From Desulfatibacillum sp. (GTDB lineage: Bacteria > Desulfobacterota > Desulfobacteria > Desulfobacterales > SpSt-501): 64,000 nucleotides of DNA. The stretch spans positions 62,001 to 126,000 of the forward strand of contig DYEU01000012.1 in assembly GCA_020725555.1 (NCBI GenBank), read 5' to 3'. Of the stretch, positions 51,963 to 60,000 are shown piece by piece. Each line of letters begins with the position of its first letter. Positions within the stretch are counted from its first letter, which is position 1. The notes below the pieces were generated by a model. It searched no databases. It had not been told where the DNA came from and saw nothing but the letters and a program-made list of their open reading frames with translations. Both the position numbers and the translations under genes were made by a program.

Positions 51963-54404
51963 ATGGGCGCCTTCTCCGAGACCCTCGAGGTCGCCGTGCC
52001 GTTGCCGGTGCCGGGGACCTTCACCTACGGCGTGCCGGCCGGCCTCGAGGGGAAAATCCTCCCCGGCATGCGCGTCCTCGTCCCCTTCGGCCGCCGGCGG
52101 CTGAGCGCCTGGGCGCTGGGGCCGGGGGAGCAGTCCGGCCGCGGGGACCTCAAGGCCGTCCTGGACGCGCCCGACGCGGAGCCGCTCTTTCCGGAGGCGA
52201 TGATCCCCTTCTTCCGCTGGACGGCCGCCTACTACAAGCAGCCGCTCGGCGAGGTGATTCGGACCGCGCTGCCGGCGGGGACGCGCCTCTTCGAGCGGAC
52301 CGTCTACCGCCTGCGGCCGGAGGCGCTCGCCCGGCTCGAAACGGAGCCGCTTTCCGCTCCCGAGGAGCGGATCGTCGGCCTGCTCCGCCGGGGGGAGAAA
52401 ACGCTCGCCGGGCTTTCCCGCGGGGTCGCGGAGGCCGGCCTCCGCCGCCACCTCGCCGCCCTCGAGCGCCGCGGCCTCCTGGAGCGCTCGCGCCGCCTGG
52501 CGCAGGGCGGCGGGGCCCCGCGGCTCAAGCCCTGGGTGCGCGCCCTCCCCGGCGCCGCGCCGCAAGGCCTCCCTCCCCGGCAGGAGGAGGTCTTCCGCGA
52601 GATCGCGCGCGAAGGCGAGATCGCCCTCGACGAGCTCGCCCGGCGCCTGCCCCGCGCGGCCGCCGCCGTGCGGGCGCTGCTGCGCAAGGGCCTGGTCGAG
52701 CGCTTCCGCCGCCGGCTCTACCGCGACCCCCTGGGGGAGCCGATCCTTCCCGATCGGCCCCCCGTCCTCACCCCGGAGCAGGAGGCCGCGGTCGCCGCCC
52801 TCGCCGCCGCCCTGGGCAAGGGCTTCGCCCCCTTCCTGCTGCGCGGGGTGACGGGGAGCGGCAAAACCGAGATCTACCTCCGCCTCGCCGCCGCGGCCGT
52901 CGCGGCCGGGTTTTCCGTCTTGGTCCTCGTCCCCGAGATCGCCCTCATCAGCCAGACCGAGCGCCGCTTCCGCGCCCGCTTCGGCGAGCGGATCGCCGTC
53001 CTGCACAGCCGGCTCGCCGCGGGCGAGCGCTTCGACCAGTGGTGCCGCGTGCTGCGGAGCGAGGCGCCGATCGCGCTCGGCGTGCGCTCGGCGGTCTTCG
53101 CCCCTCTCCCGCGCCTCGGCCTGATCGTCGTCGACGAGGAGCACGACCCGTCCTACAAGCAGGAGGGGGGCGTCCCCTACCACGCGCGGGACCTCGCCCT
53201 CGTCCGCGGCCGGGACCACGGGGCGGTGGTCGTCCTCGGCTCGGCCACCCCGTCGCTGGAGTCGGCCTACAACGCCAAGCGCGGCAAGTACACCGAGCTC
53301 GTCCTCACCCGCCGCATCGAGGAGCGCCCCCTGCCCGCGGTGCGCGTGGTCGACCTGCGGGCCATGCGCGGCCGGCGCGGTCCCGGCCGCTTCATCGGCG
53401 AGGAGCTGCGCGCGGCGCTCGCCGAAACACTCGGCCGCGGCGAGCAGGCGCTCGTCTTTCTCAACCGCCGGGGGTTTGCGGGCTTTCCGGTGTGCGCCGC
53501 CTGCGGGGAGGCGCTGCGCTGCCCGCGCTGCGAGATCGCCCTCACCCTCCATCGCGCCGAGCGGCGCTACCGCTGCCATTACTGCGGCTTCGAGCGGCCG
53601 GCCGGGGAGGAGGCCTGCGGCTCCTGCGGGCGGCGCGAGATCCGGCCCCTGGGGCTGGGGACCGAAAAGGTCGAGGAGGCGCTCCGGGCGCTCTTCCCGC
53701 AGGCGCGCATCGCCCGCATGGACAGCGACACGACCCGGGCCAAGGGCAGCCTCCTCGCCCTGCTCCGCGGCCTGCGCGAGAAGACGATCGACGTCCTCGT
53801 CGGGACCCAGATGGTCGCCAAGGGGCACGACTTCCCGGGGATCACCCTCGTGGGGGTCGTCTGCGCCGACCTGTCGCTGCACTTCCCGGATTTCCGCGCC
53901 GGCGAACGCACCTTCCAGCTCCTCGCCCAGGTGGCCGGCCGCGCCGGCCGCGGCGAGCAGCCGGGGAGGGTCGTGCTGCAGACCTACAACCCGGAGCACG
54001 TCATCCTTCAGGCCGCCTGCCGTCAGGACTACGACGCCTTCTACGAGTCCGAGATGGGTTTCCGGCGCGAGCTCGGCTACCCCCCGCTTTCGCGGATCAT
54101 CCTGCTCCGGATTTCCGGCCCGGGAAAGGGGGAGGCCGAGCGCGCCGCCCGGGCCGTGGCCGGGGCGTGCCTTGAGCTGCGGCGCCGGGAGGGCGGGCGC
54201 TTCGCCGCGGTCGAGGTCCTGGGGCCGGCCGAGGCGCCGCTTGCCCGGGTCGCCGGCCGGAGCCGCTTCCAGGTCCTCCTCAAAGGCGCGGACCCGGGGC
54301 CGCTCCACCGCTTGGCCGAGCGCTGCCTGGCGCGGCTCCCGGAGCTCGGCCTGCCGGCTTCGGTGGCCGCCGAGGTGGACGTGGACCCCCTCTTCCTGCT
54401 CTGA
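51963..54404 (+). CDS. priA: Primosomal replication protein N' (replication restart helicase)
   Basis: 813 residues. The N-terminal DNA-binding region starts ETLEVAVPLPVPGTFTYGVP. Walker A is LLRGVTGSGKTEIYLRLA, the DEEH box is IVVDEEHDPSYKQEGGVPYH, and the zinc module holds four CxxC pairs (CAACGEALRCPRCE, CHYCGF, CGSCGR). Helicase motifs GTQMVAKGHDFPGITLVGVV and QVAGRAGRGEQPG complete it. It reloads the replisome at stalled forks. Rather longer than E. coli PriA (732). AAGGATCGCGG precedes the ATG. Confidence 0.96.
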   Translation: MGAFSETLEVAVPLPVPGTFTYGVPAGLEGKILPGMRVLVPFGRRRLSAWALGPGEQSGRGDLKAVLDAPDAEPLFPEAMIPFFRWTAAYYKQPLGEVIRTALPAGTRLFERTVYRLRPEALARLETEPLSAPEERIVGLLRRGEKTLAGLSRGVAEAGLRRHLAALERRGLLERSRRLAQGGGAPRLKPWVRALPGAAPQGLPPRQEEVFREIAREGEIALDELARRLPRAAAAVRALLRKGLVERFRRRLYRDPLGEPILPDRPPVLTPEQEAAVAALAAALGKGFAPFLLRGVTGSGKTEIYLRLAAAAVAAGFSVLVLVPEIALISQTERRFRARFGERIAVLHSRLAAGERFDQWCRVLRSEAPIALGVRSAVFAPLPRLGLIVVDEEHDPSYKQEGGVPYHARDLALVRGRDHGAVVVLGSATPSLESAYNAKRGKYTELVLTRRIEERPLPAVRVVDLRAMRGRRGPGRFIGEELRAALAETLGRGEQALVFLNRRGFAGFPVCAACGEALRCPRCEIALTLHRAERRYRCHYCGFERPAGEEACGSCGRREIRPLGLGTEKVEEALRALFPQARIARMDSDTTRAKGSLLALLRGLREKTIDVLVGTQMVAKGHDFPGITLVGVVCADLSLHFPDFRAGERTFQLLAQVAGRAGRGEQPGRVVLQTYNPEHVILQAACRQDYDAFYESEMGFRRELGYPPLSRIILLRISGPGKGEAERAARAVAGACLELRRREGGRFAAVEVLGPAEAPLARVAGRSRFQVLLKGADPGPLHRLAERCLARLPELGLPASVAAEVDVDPLFLL

Positions 54405-54431
54405 GGCCCGGGGGGAAGGGCCGGGGGGCGG

Positions 54432-54461
54432 TTGACATCGCCGCGGCCGCCCCGATAGGAT
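54432..54461 (+). promoter_or_regulatory. Candidate promoter of the DUF1573 gene
   Basis: TTGACA (54432-54437), 18-base spacer, TAGGAT (54456-54461), four of six -10 matches. 63 bases before the ATG. Confidence 0.55.
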
Positions 54462-54523
54462 TCTTGTTCCACGGCGGCCGCCGCAGGCGGGCGCCGGGCT
54501 GCGGTGCGAGGTCGAAGGCGGGG

Positions 54524-55264
54524 ATGCCGATCCGCGACATCACGGTGCGCCGGGGATGCCTCTGGGCGCTTTTCATTCTCCTTGCGGGGAGTTTCCCCGC
54601 CAGGGCCGGTGCGGAACCCGCGCTCTTCGTTCCCGAGCGGGGCTTCGAGTTCGCCCCGGTGATCGACGGCGAGACCGTGGTGCACGACTTTGCGATCGCC
54701 AACCGCGGCGGCGCGCCGCTGGTCATCCACCAGGTGCGCGCCGACTGCGGCTGCACGGCGGTTTCCTACCCCCGCCAGGTGCCGCCCGGCGGGGAGGGGA
54801 AGATCCGGCTGCGGCTCGACACCTCGGGCTACGGCGGCCGCAGGATCGAAAAGACGGCCGAGGTGCTGACGAGCGACCCGGCCGAGCCGGTCTTCCGGCT
54901 GCGGCTGGCGGGCGAGGTGCAGCGCCTGGCGCTCATCCAGCCGCGGGTGCTGCAGCTGCGCGGCGCGGCGGGGGAGCGGCTGCGGGGCGAGATCCTCGTC
55001 CAGCCGGAGCCGGGCCATCCCTTCCGCATCCTGGAAGCCCGCGCCGGCGGCGGGACGATCCGGGTCGAGACCCTCGCCGAGGAGCACAACGGCCGCCCCG
55101 CCTTCCGCCTGCGGGTTGAGACCCTGCGCACCGAGGCGGGCTCTTACAACGACACGATCCGCCTCAAAACCGACCACCCCCGCAGGCCCGAGCTCGACCT
55201 GCGGGTCTTCGTCTACCTCAGGCCGGCCGCCTCCCCCGCGGGCGCGGCGGAGGGCGGCCGATGA
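54524..55264 (+). CDS. DUF1573 exported protein
   Basis: 246 residues, signal peptide about residues 9-30 (CLWALFILLAGSFPARAGAE). The DUF1573 core (FEFAPVIDGETVVHDFAIAN, RGGAPLVIHQVRADCGCTAV, YGGRRIEKTAEVLT) has the usual DCGCT motif, an Ig-like/ASPM-SPD-2-Hydin fold. Periplasmic or surface. Its stop overlaps the start of the HAD gene (ATGA). No further function known. Confidence 0.88.
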   Translation: MPIRDITVRRGCLWALFILLAGSFPARAGAEPALFVPERGFEFAPVIDGETVVHDFAIANRGGAPLVIHQVRADCGCTAVSYPRQVPPGGEGKIRLRLDTSGYGGRRIEKTAEVLTSDPAEPVFRLRLAGEVQRLALIQPRVLQLRGAAGERLRGEILVQPEPGHPFRILEARAGGGTIRVETLAEEHNGRPAFRLRVETLRTEAGSYNDTIRLKTDHPRRPELDLRVFVYLRPAASPAGAAEGGR

Positions 55265-55932
55265 CGCCGATCCGCGTGGTCGCCTTCGACTGCGACGGGG
55301 TCCTCTTCGACACCCTCGAGGCGAACCGGCATTACTACAACCGCATCCTGGCGCGCTTCGGGCGCCCCCCGCTCGATGCCGAGCGGCTGCGGTTCGCCCA
55401 CGCGCACACCGTGCACGAGACGCTCGAGCTCCTCTTCGCGGACCCCGGCGAGCGCGAAGCCGCGCACGCCTTCCGCCGCACCATCGACTACGGCGACTTC
55501 ATCGCCCACCTCACGATCGAACCCGACCTCAAGGCGCTTCTCGACTGGATGGGCGGCCGCTTCCACACGGCGATCGCCACCAACCGCACCGACACGATGG
55601 GCCGGCTGCTCAGGGCCTTCGGCCTGGAGGGCCGCTTCGACCTGGTCGTCACCTCCCTCGACGTCGCCCGGCCCAAGCCCGCCCCGGACTGCCTGCTCAA
55701 GATCCTCGAGCGCTTCGCGGCCGAGCCGCGGGAAGCGCTCTTCGTGGGCGACTCCGCGGTCGACGAGGCGACGGCCCGCGCGGCGGGCGTTGCCTTCGTC
55801 GCCTACCGCAACCCCGCGCTGGCGGCCGCCCATCACATCGACGCCCTCGGCCGGCTGCGCGATCTGCTCGACGGCCTGCAGCCCCCGGGCGGGGAGGCAT
55901 CTGCCCGGCAACGAAAGGAGACTCCGCGATGA
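55261..55932 (+). CDS. HAD-family phosphatase (phosphoglycolate-phosphatase-like)
   Basis: 223 residues. FDCDGVLFDTLEANRHYY provides the nucleophile Asp (residue 9-11 DxD), AIATNRTDTMGRLL motif II, KPAPDCLL motif III lysine, and VGDSAVDEATA motif IV. The Gph-like cap domain lies in residues 20-90. The start overlaps the previous stop, the stop overlaps the next start. Confidence 0.9.
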   Translation: MTPIRVVAFDCDGVLFDTLEANRHYYNRILARFGRPPLDAERLRFAHAHTVHETLELLFADPGEREAAHAFRRTIDYGDFIAHLTIEPDLKALLDWMGGRFHTAIATNRTDTMGRLLRAFGLEGRFDLVVTSLDVARPKPAPDCLLKILERFAAEPREALFVGDSAVDEATARAAGVAFVAYRNPALAAAHHIDALGRLRDLLDGLQPPGGEASARQRKETPR

Positions 55933-56285
55933 CCGAGACCCCCGCGCCGCCCGCCGCACCCGAAGAGGACGGCGGGTGGGAGGAACGACGCCTGTGCAGC
56001 GACGAGTCCTGCATCGGGGTGATCGGCCCCGACGGCCGCTGCAAGGAATGCGGCCGGCCGGCGGAAGAGGGGGGAGGGGCCGAGGCGGCTTCCCCCTCGG
56101 GCGCGGCGGCGGCCGGGCCCCCGGCGGCGGGGGGGGAGGCGGTGGGGGCGCCGGACCCGGAGGCGGGGCCGGCGGCGGAAGACGACGACTGGGCCAGCCG
56201 GCGCCTGTGCAGCGACGAGTCCTGCATCGGGGTGATCGGCCCCGACGGCCGCTGCAAGGAATGCGGCCGGCCGGCGGAGGGGTAG
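55929..56285 (+). CDS. Duplicated four-cysteine protein
   Basis: 118 residues made of two copies of one unit: C23-x4-C28-x9-C38-x2-C41 and C94-x4-C99-x9-C109-x2-C112, exactly 71 residues apart, joined by a Gly/Ala/Pro/Glu linker. Each unit could bind one zinc or iron (RRLCSDESCIGVIGPDGRC). The two DNA copies are identical over 77 bases, so the duplication is recent or kept identical. Translationally coupled to the HAD gene. I know no matching family. It would be 47 residues with one unit. Confidence 0.8.
   Translation: MTETPAPPAAPEEDGGWEERRLCSDESCIGVIGPDGRCKECGRPAEEGGGAEAASPSGAAAAGPPAAGGEAVGAPDPEAGPAAEDDDWASRRLCSDESCIGVIGPDGRCKECGRPAEG
55989..56065 (+). repeat. 77-base direct repeat, copy 1
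   Basis: Identical, base for base, to 56202-56278; offset 213 bases (71 codons), so it keeps the reading frame. It encodes RLCSDESC through CKECGRPA. Confidence 0.95.
56202..56278 (+). repeat. 77-base direct repeat, copy 2
   Basis: Exact second copy of 55989-56065, ending seven bases before the stop of the gene. Divergence begins immediately on both sides. Confidence 0.95.
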
Positions 56286-56300
56286 CCCCCGGGTGCGCGT

Positions 56301-58019
56301 TCAGGCCGGGACCGGCTGGGCTTCGGCCTCGGCCGCCTTGAGCGGCAGCGCGATCGTGAACAGCGCCCCGTTTCCGGGCACGTTTTCGGCCGTGATGCGG
56401 CCGTGGTGGTCCTCGACGATCCCCAGGCAGATCGAAAGCCCCACCCCCATTCCCATCGTCTTCTTGGTCGTGAAGAAGGGGTCGAAGATGCGGTTCAGGT
56501 CCTTGGGCGGGATGCCGGGGCCGGAGTCGCGGATTTCGATCACGAACTCGTCGTCCCGGTTGTAGGTGCGCACGGCGATCTCGCCGAAGGCGCCCTGCTG
56601 GAGGTGGACCCGCTCGAGGTAGCCGGGGACCCCGGTGATGGCCTCGACGGCGTTGTTCACCAGGTTCATGAGCACCTGCCCCATCTGCTGCGGCGAGGCG
56701 ATGAGCGTCGCCCGGGCGGCGTGCAGCTCGAGCCGAGGGGTGATCATGTTTTTCTTGAGCAGGCTCTTGACGAGCGCGAAGGTGTTCTCGACCACCTGGT
56801 TCATGTCCACGAGCTGCTTGCGCTCCTTGCCCGGCCGGTTCAGGTCGATCAGGTTTTTCACCGTGTCGCGGATGCTGTTGAAGGCGCTCTTGATGAGCTC
56901 GAGCTTGCGCTGGAGGTAGTCGTCGCCGCTGTAGGTCGACTTGAGGACGTTCAGCAGCGCCGTGATCCCCTGGAGCGGGGAGTTGATCTCGTGGGCGATC
57001 GAGGCCGCGAGCTGGCCGGTCGCGGCCAGGCGCTCGGAGCGGATGAGCTGGTTTTGCAGCCGTTTCATCGCCGTGATGTCCCGGGCGACGCACAGGCGGC
57101 AGGGCTCGCCCAGGTAGACGATCCGGCGGCAGCTGAGATCGAAGGGGATCGCGCCCCCGTCGCGGGTGCGCAGCTGCACCTCGAGGCGCGCCTCCCCGCG
57201 CGCGCCGGCCTCCTCGAGCACGGCCGCGAGCTGGTCGGCCTGCTCGGGGATCGCCAACTCGACGAGCGGGCGGGCGACGAGCTCGCGCGGCTCAAATCCG
57301 GTGTTCCCGCGCACGCGGTCGTTGCACTCCATGACGAGGCCCTTCTCGTTCAGGATGAAGACGCAGTCGCCCACGTTCTCGAAGAGCTCCTTGTAGCGCG
57401 TGAGCTCCTCGGCGCGCTTGAACTCGGTGGTGTCCGTGGCGATGATCGTGGCCGCGATCACCCGGCGCTCGAGCCGCAGCGGCCCGATGCGGAAGGTGTA
57501 CCAGAGCGAGCGCCGGCCGTTTTCCATGAGCACCTCGAACATGTCCGTCTCCCCCGTCTGGAAGACGCGGCGCACGATGTCGCGGGAGGTCTTGCGCGCC
57601 TCCTCGGGGAGCAGCTCGTGGAAGGAGCGGCCGATCATGAGCCCCGGCGGGATGCCGGCGAGCGCGTGGTTGGCGAAGCGCACCGTGCCGGACTGGTCGA
57701 CGGTGAGGATCGTGTCGGGCGCGGTTTCGACGAGCGAGCGCCAGAGCTCCTCGGACTCGTTGAGCCGCCGGGTCGCCTCCTTGAGGCGGTTGATGATCGA
57801 CTGGGCGTGGGAGCCCAGGATGACGAGCAGGCAGAGCACCACGACGCGGATGTAGATGTCGTAGAGGTCCGGCCCGATCAGCTGCTTGATGAAGTTGAAC
57901 TGGTTCGAGAAGAAGATGTTCAGGATGGAGTCGAGCACCCAGTAGACGGTCGAGATCAGGATGACCGACAGCACCATCGAGTCCGAGGACTTGCGGAAAT
58001 CCAGGCCTGAGGATCTCAT
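56301..58019 (-). CDS. Membrane PAS-PAS sensor histidine kinase
   Basis: 572 residues. Two membrane segments (about 15-37 and 53-75; VLSVILISTVYWVLDSILNI, YIRVVVLCLLVILGSH) with almost no periplasmic part. PAS 1 about 85-200 (ETAPDTILTVDQSGTVRFAN), PAS 2 about 208-318 (ENVGDCVFILNEKGLVMECN). The HisKA domain carries His343 in LAASIAHEINSPLQG, and the ATPase NLVNNAVEAI, EIRDSGPGIP and GMGVGLSICLGIVEDHHGR. No response regulator adjoins; the receiver protein at 27.3 kb is a possible partner only in principle. Confidence 0.93.
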   Translation of the reverse strand: MRSSGLDFRKSSDSMVLSVILISTVYWVLDSILNIFFSNQFNFIKQLIGPDLYDIYIRVVVLCLLVILGSHAQSIINRLKEATRRLNESEELWRSLVETAPDTILTVDQSGTVRFANHALAGIPPGLMIGRSFHELLPEEARKTSRDIVRRVFQTGETDMFEVLMENGRRSLWYTFRIGPLRLERRVIAATIIATDTTEFKRAEELTRYKELFENVGDCVFILNEKGLVMECNDRVRGNTGFEPRELVARPLVELAIPEQADQLAAVLEEAGARGEARLEVQLRTRDGGAIPFDLSCRRIVYLGEPCRLCVARDITAMKRLQNQLIRSERLAATGQLAASIAHEINSPLQGITALLNVLKSTYSGDDYLQRKLELIKSAFNSIRDTVKNLIDLNRPGKERKQLVDMNQVVENTFALVKSLLKKNMITPRLELHAARATLIASPQQMGQVLMNLVNNAVEAITGVPGYLERVHLQQGAFGEIAVRTYNRDDEFVIEIRDSGPGIPPKDLNRIFDPFFTTKKTMGMGVGLSICLGIVEDHHGRITAENVPGNGALFTIALPLKAAEAEAQPVPA

Positions 58020-58089
58020 GGGAAGGCTCCCGCCTCGTTGCGGTTGCGGCAAGGCGCCCCGCGGCGCCGGCTCCGAAAACGCCCCGCGG

Positions 58090-58119
58090 ATCCTACCACA
58101 ACGCAGGGGGGGCGACCAA
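58090..58119 (-). promoter_or_regulatory. Candidate promoter of the histidine kinase gene
   Basis: Minus-strand TTGGTC (58114-58119), 18-base spacer, TAGGAT (58090-58095). Moderate fit; 71 bases before the ATG at 58019. Confidence 0.4.
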
Positions 58120-58133
58120 GAGGAAATCCGGCC

Positions 58134-58619
58134 GTGAGCGCGACCCGGGGCGCACGCTGGCTTGCCGCGCGCGGGATCCCCTTCCGCCTCGTGCGCTACG
58201 AGCACGCCGTGAAGGGCGCGGCCTGCGCCGCCCGGGCGACGGGCGTGCCCCTCGCGGAGGTGGTGAAGACGCTCGTGGTCGAGGCCGAAGGGGAGGGCTG
58301 CCTCCTGGCGCTCGTCCCCGGCGACCGCGAGCTCGACCTGCGGCGCCTGGCGCTCGCGCTCGGCGTCAAGCGCGCCCGTCTCGCCGACCCCGCCGATGCC
58401 GAGCGCGTGACGGGCTACCGCGTGGGCGGGATCAGCCCCTTCGGGACGCGGCGCGCGCTGGCCGTCGTGGTCGAGGCCGCGATCCTCACCCGCGAACGCA
58501 TCCTCGTGAACGCCGGCGGCCGCGGGGTGATGCTCGCCATGGCCCCGGCGGGCTTGCTTGAGCTTCCCGGCGTCCGCGTGCTCGAGATCACCCCTCTCCC
58601 CGCCGCCCCCTTACGGTAA
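58134..58619 (+). CDS. YbaK/EbsC-type aminoacyl-tRNA deacylase
   Basis: 161 residues from GTG at 58134. It has the deacylase fold (YEHAVKGAACAARATGVPLA, then EVVKTLVVEAEGEGCLLALV), with the family lysine in VVKTLVV, and the YRVGGISPFGTRRALAVVVE loop of YbaK Cys-tRNA(Pro) deacylases. A second family member in the window, clearly distinct from the ProX-like one at 47471. Confidence 0.9.
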   Translation: MSATRGARWLAARGIPFRLVRYEHAVKGAACAARATGVPLAEVVKTLVVEAEGEGCLLALVPGDRELDLRRLALALGVKRARLADPADAERVTGYRVGGISPFGTRRALAVVVEAAILTRERILVNAGGRGVMLAMAPAGLLELPGVRVLEITPLPAAPLR

Positions 58620-58644
58620 GCCCCGCGCCGGGGCCCCCCCCCGA

Positions 58645-58673
58645 TTGACAGCCCCGGCCGGCGGTCCCATGTT
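58645..58673 (+). promoter_or_regulatory. Candidate promoter of msrAB
   Basis: TTGACA (58645-58650), 17-base spacer, CATGTT (58668-58673); perfect -35, weak -10, 31 bases before the msrAB ATG. Confidence 0.45.
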
Positions 58674-58703
58674 CCCCTGCAGACCCGAAGAGGAGGGTTT
58701 TTT

Positions 58704-59825
58704 ATGAAACCGAAAACCGCGACGCTTGTCCTTCTCGCGGCAGGCGTTCTCTGGATGCCGGCCGCGGCGCCCGCGGCCGGCGAGGACGGCGCGCCCATGA
58801 AACCCGACCGATCCCTGCTTCGCAAGGCGACCTTCGCCGGCGGCTGCTTCTGGTGCAGCGAGGCCGATTTCGAGAAACTCCCCGGGGTCGCGGAGGTGAT
58901 CTCCGGGTACACCGGCGGCCGGGTCCCGCACCCGACCTACGAGGAGGTGAGCGCCGGCCGCACGGGCCACGTGGAGGCCGTCCAGGTGCTCTACGACCCG
59001 AGCCGCATCGGCTACGGCGAGCTCCTCGAGGTCTTCTGGCGGCACATCGACCCGACCGACGCGGGCGGGCAGTTCGCCGACCGCGGCTCCCAGTACCGCA
59101 CGGCCATCTTCTACCACGACGAGGAGCAGAAGCGGCTGGCCGAGAAGTCGAAGAAGGCGCTCGCCGCCTCCGGCCGCTTCAAGCGGCCGATCGTGACCGA
59201 GATTCTGCCCGCCAAGGAGTTCTACCCGGCCGAGGACTACCACCAGGACTACTTCCGCAAGAACCCCTTGCACTACGGCATGTACCGCGAGGGCTCGGGG
59301 AGAAACGCCTTCATCCGCAAGACCTGGGGCGAAGACTCCCCGCGGCCCAGGGACGACGGCCGCAAGACCCGCTGGAGCGGCTTCCGCAAGCCGCCGGTTG
59401 AGGAGCTGAAACAGCGCCTCTCGCCCCTGCAGTTTCAGGTGACGCAGGAGGAGGGCACGGAGCCCCCCTTCGAAAACGAGTTCTGGAACCACAAGGGCGC
59501 GGGGATCTTCGTCGACGTCGTCTCCGGCGAGCCGCTCTTCAGCACGACCGACAAGTACGACTCCGGCACCGGCTGGCCGAGCTTCACGCGGCCGATCGAC
59601 CCGCACTTCATCGTCGAGCGCATCGACCGGAGCTTCTTCATGGTCCGGACCGAGGTGCGCAGCCGCTACGCCGATTCGCACCTGGGCCACGTCTTCCCGG
59701 ACGGCCCGCCGCCGACGGGGCTGCGCTACTGCATCAACTCGGCCGCGCTGCGCTTCGTCCCCAAGGAGCGCCTGGAGGCCGAGGGCTACGGGGAGTACCT
59801 CACGCTCTTTGCCGAAGCGCGCTGA
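58704..59825 (+). CDS. msrAB: Exported peptide-methionine (S)/(R)-sulfoxide reductase MsrA-MsrB
   Basis: 373 residues. A signal peptide ([20 protein letters not shown]) sends it to the periplasm. MsrA, about 40-200, carries the catalytic Cys in [15 protein letters not shown] and the DYHQDYF region; MsrB, about 230-365, has [13 protein letters not shown] and the catalytic Cys in [13 protein letters not shown]. The CxxC zinc pairs of some MsrB are absent. It repairs oxidised methionine in exported proteins. AGAGGAGGG precedes the ATG. Confidence 0.95.
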   Translation: MKPKTATLVLLAAGVLWMPAAAPAAGEDGAPMKPDRSLLRKATFAGGCFWCSEADFEKLPGVAEVISGYTGGRVPHPTYEEVSAGRTGHVEAVQVLYDPSRIGYGELLEVFWRHIDPTDAGGQFADRGSQYRTAIFYHDEEQKRLAEKSKKALAASGRFKRPIVTEILPAKEFYPAEDYHQDYFRKNPLHYGMYREGSGRNAFIRKTWGEDSPRPRDDGRKTRWSGFRKPPVEELKQRLSPLQFQVTQEEGTEPPFENEFWNHKGAGIFVDVVSGEPLFSTTDKYDSGTGWPSFTRPIDPHFIVERIDRSFFMVRTEVRSRYADSHLGHVFPDGPPPTGLRYCINSAALRFVPKERLEAEGYGEYLTLFAEAR

Positions 59826-59858
59826 GGGCGGCGCCGCCGCCCCCTCCCCGCCGCGCAA

Positions 59859-59887
59859 TTGACTCGGAGGCCCGGAGGGCATAAGGT
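59859..59887 (+). promoter_or_regulatory. Candidate promoter of the SulP-USP operon
   Basis: TTGACT (59859-59864), 17-base spacer, TAAGGT (59882-59887), in the 175-base gap before the transporter. Confidence 0.45.
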
Positions 59888-60000
59888 CCCCCGCAACCCG
59901 GCAGGAAGCCTCTTCCCCCGCCCGCGGGGCGCAAGCGTGCGCGCACCCTCCCCGCCGGCCCGCGGGCGGGAATCCCACCCGCCGGGTCCTCGGATCGGGC

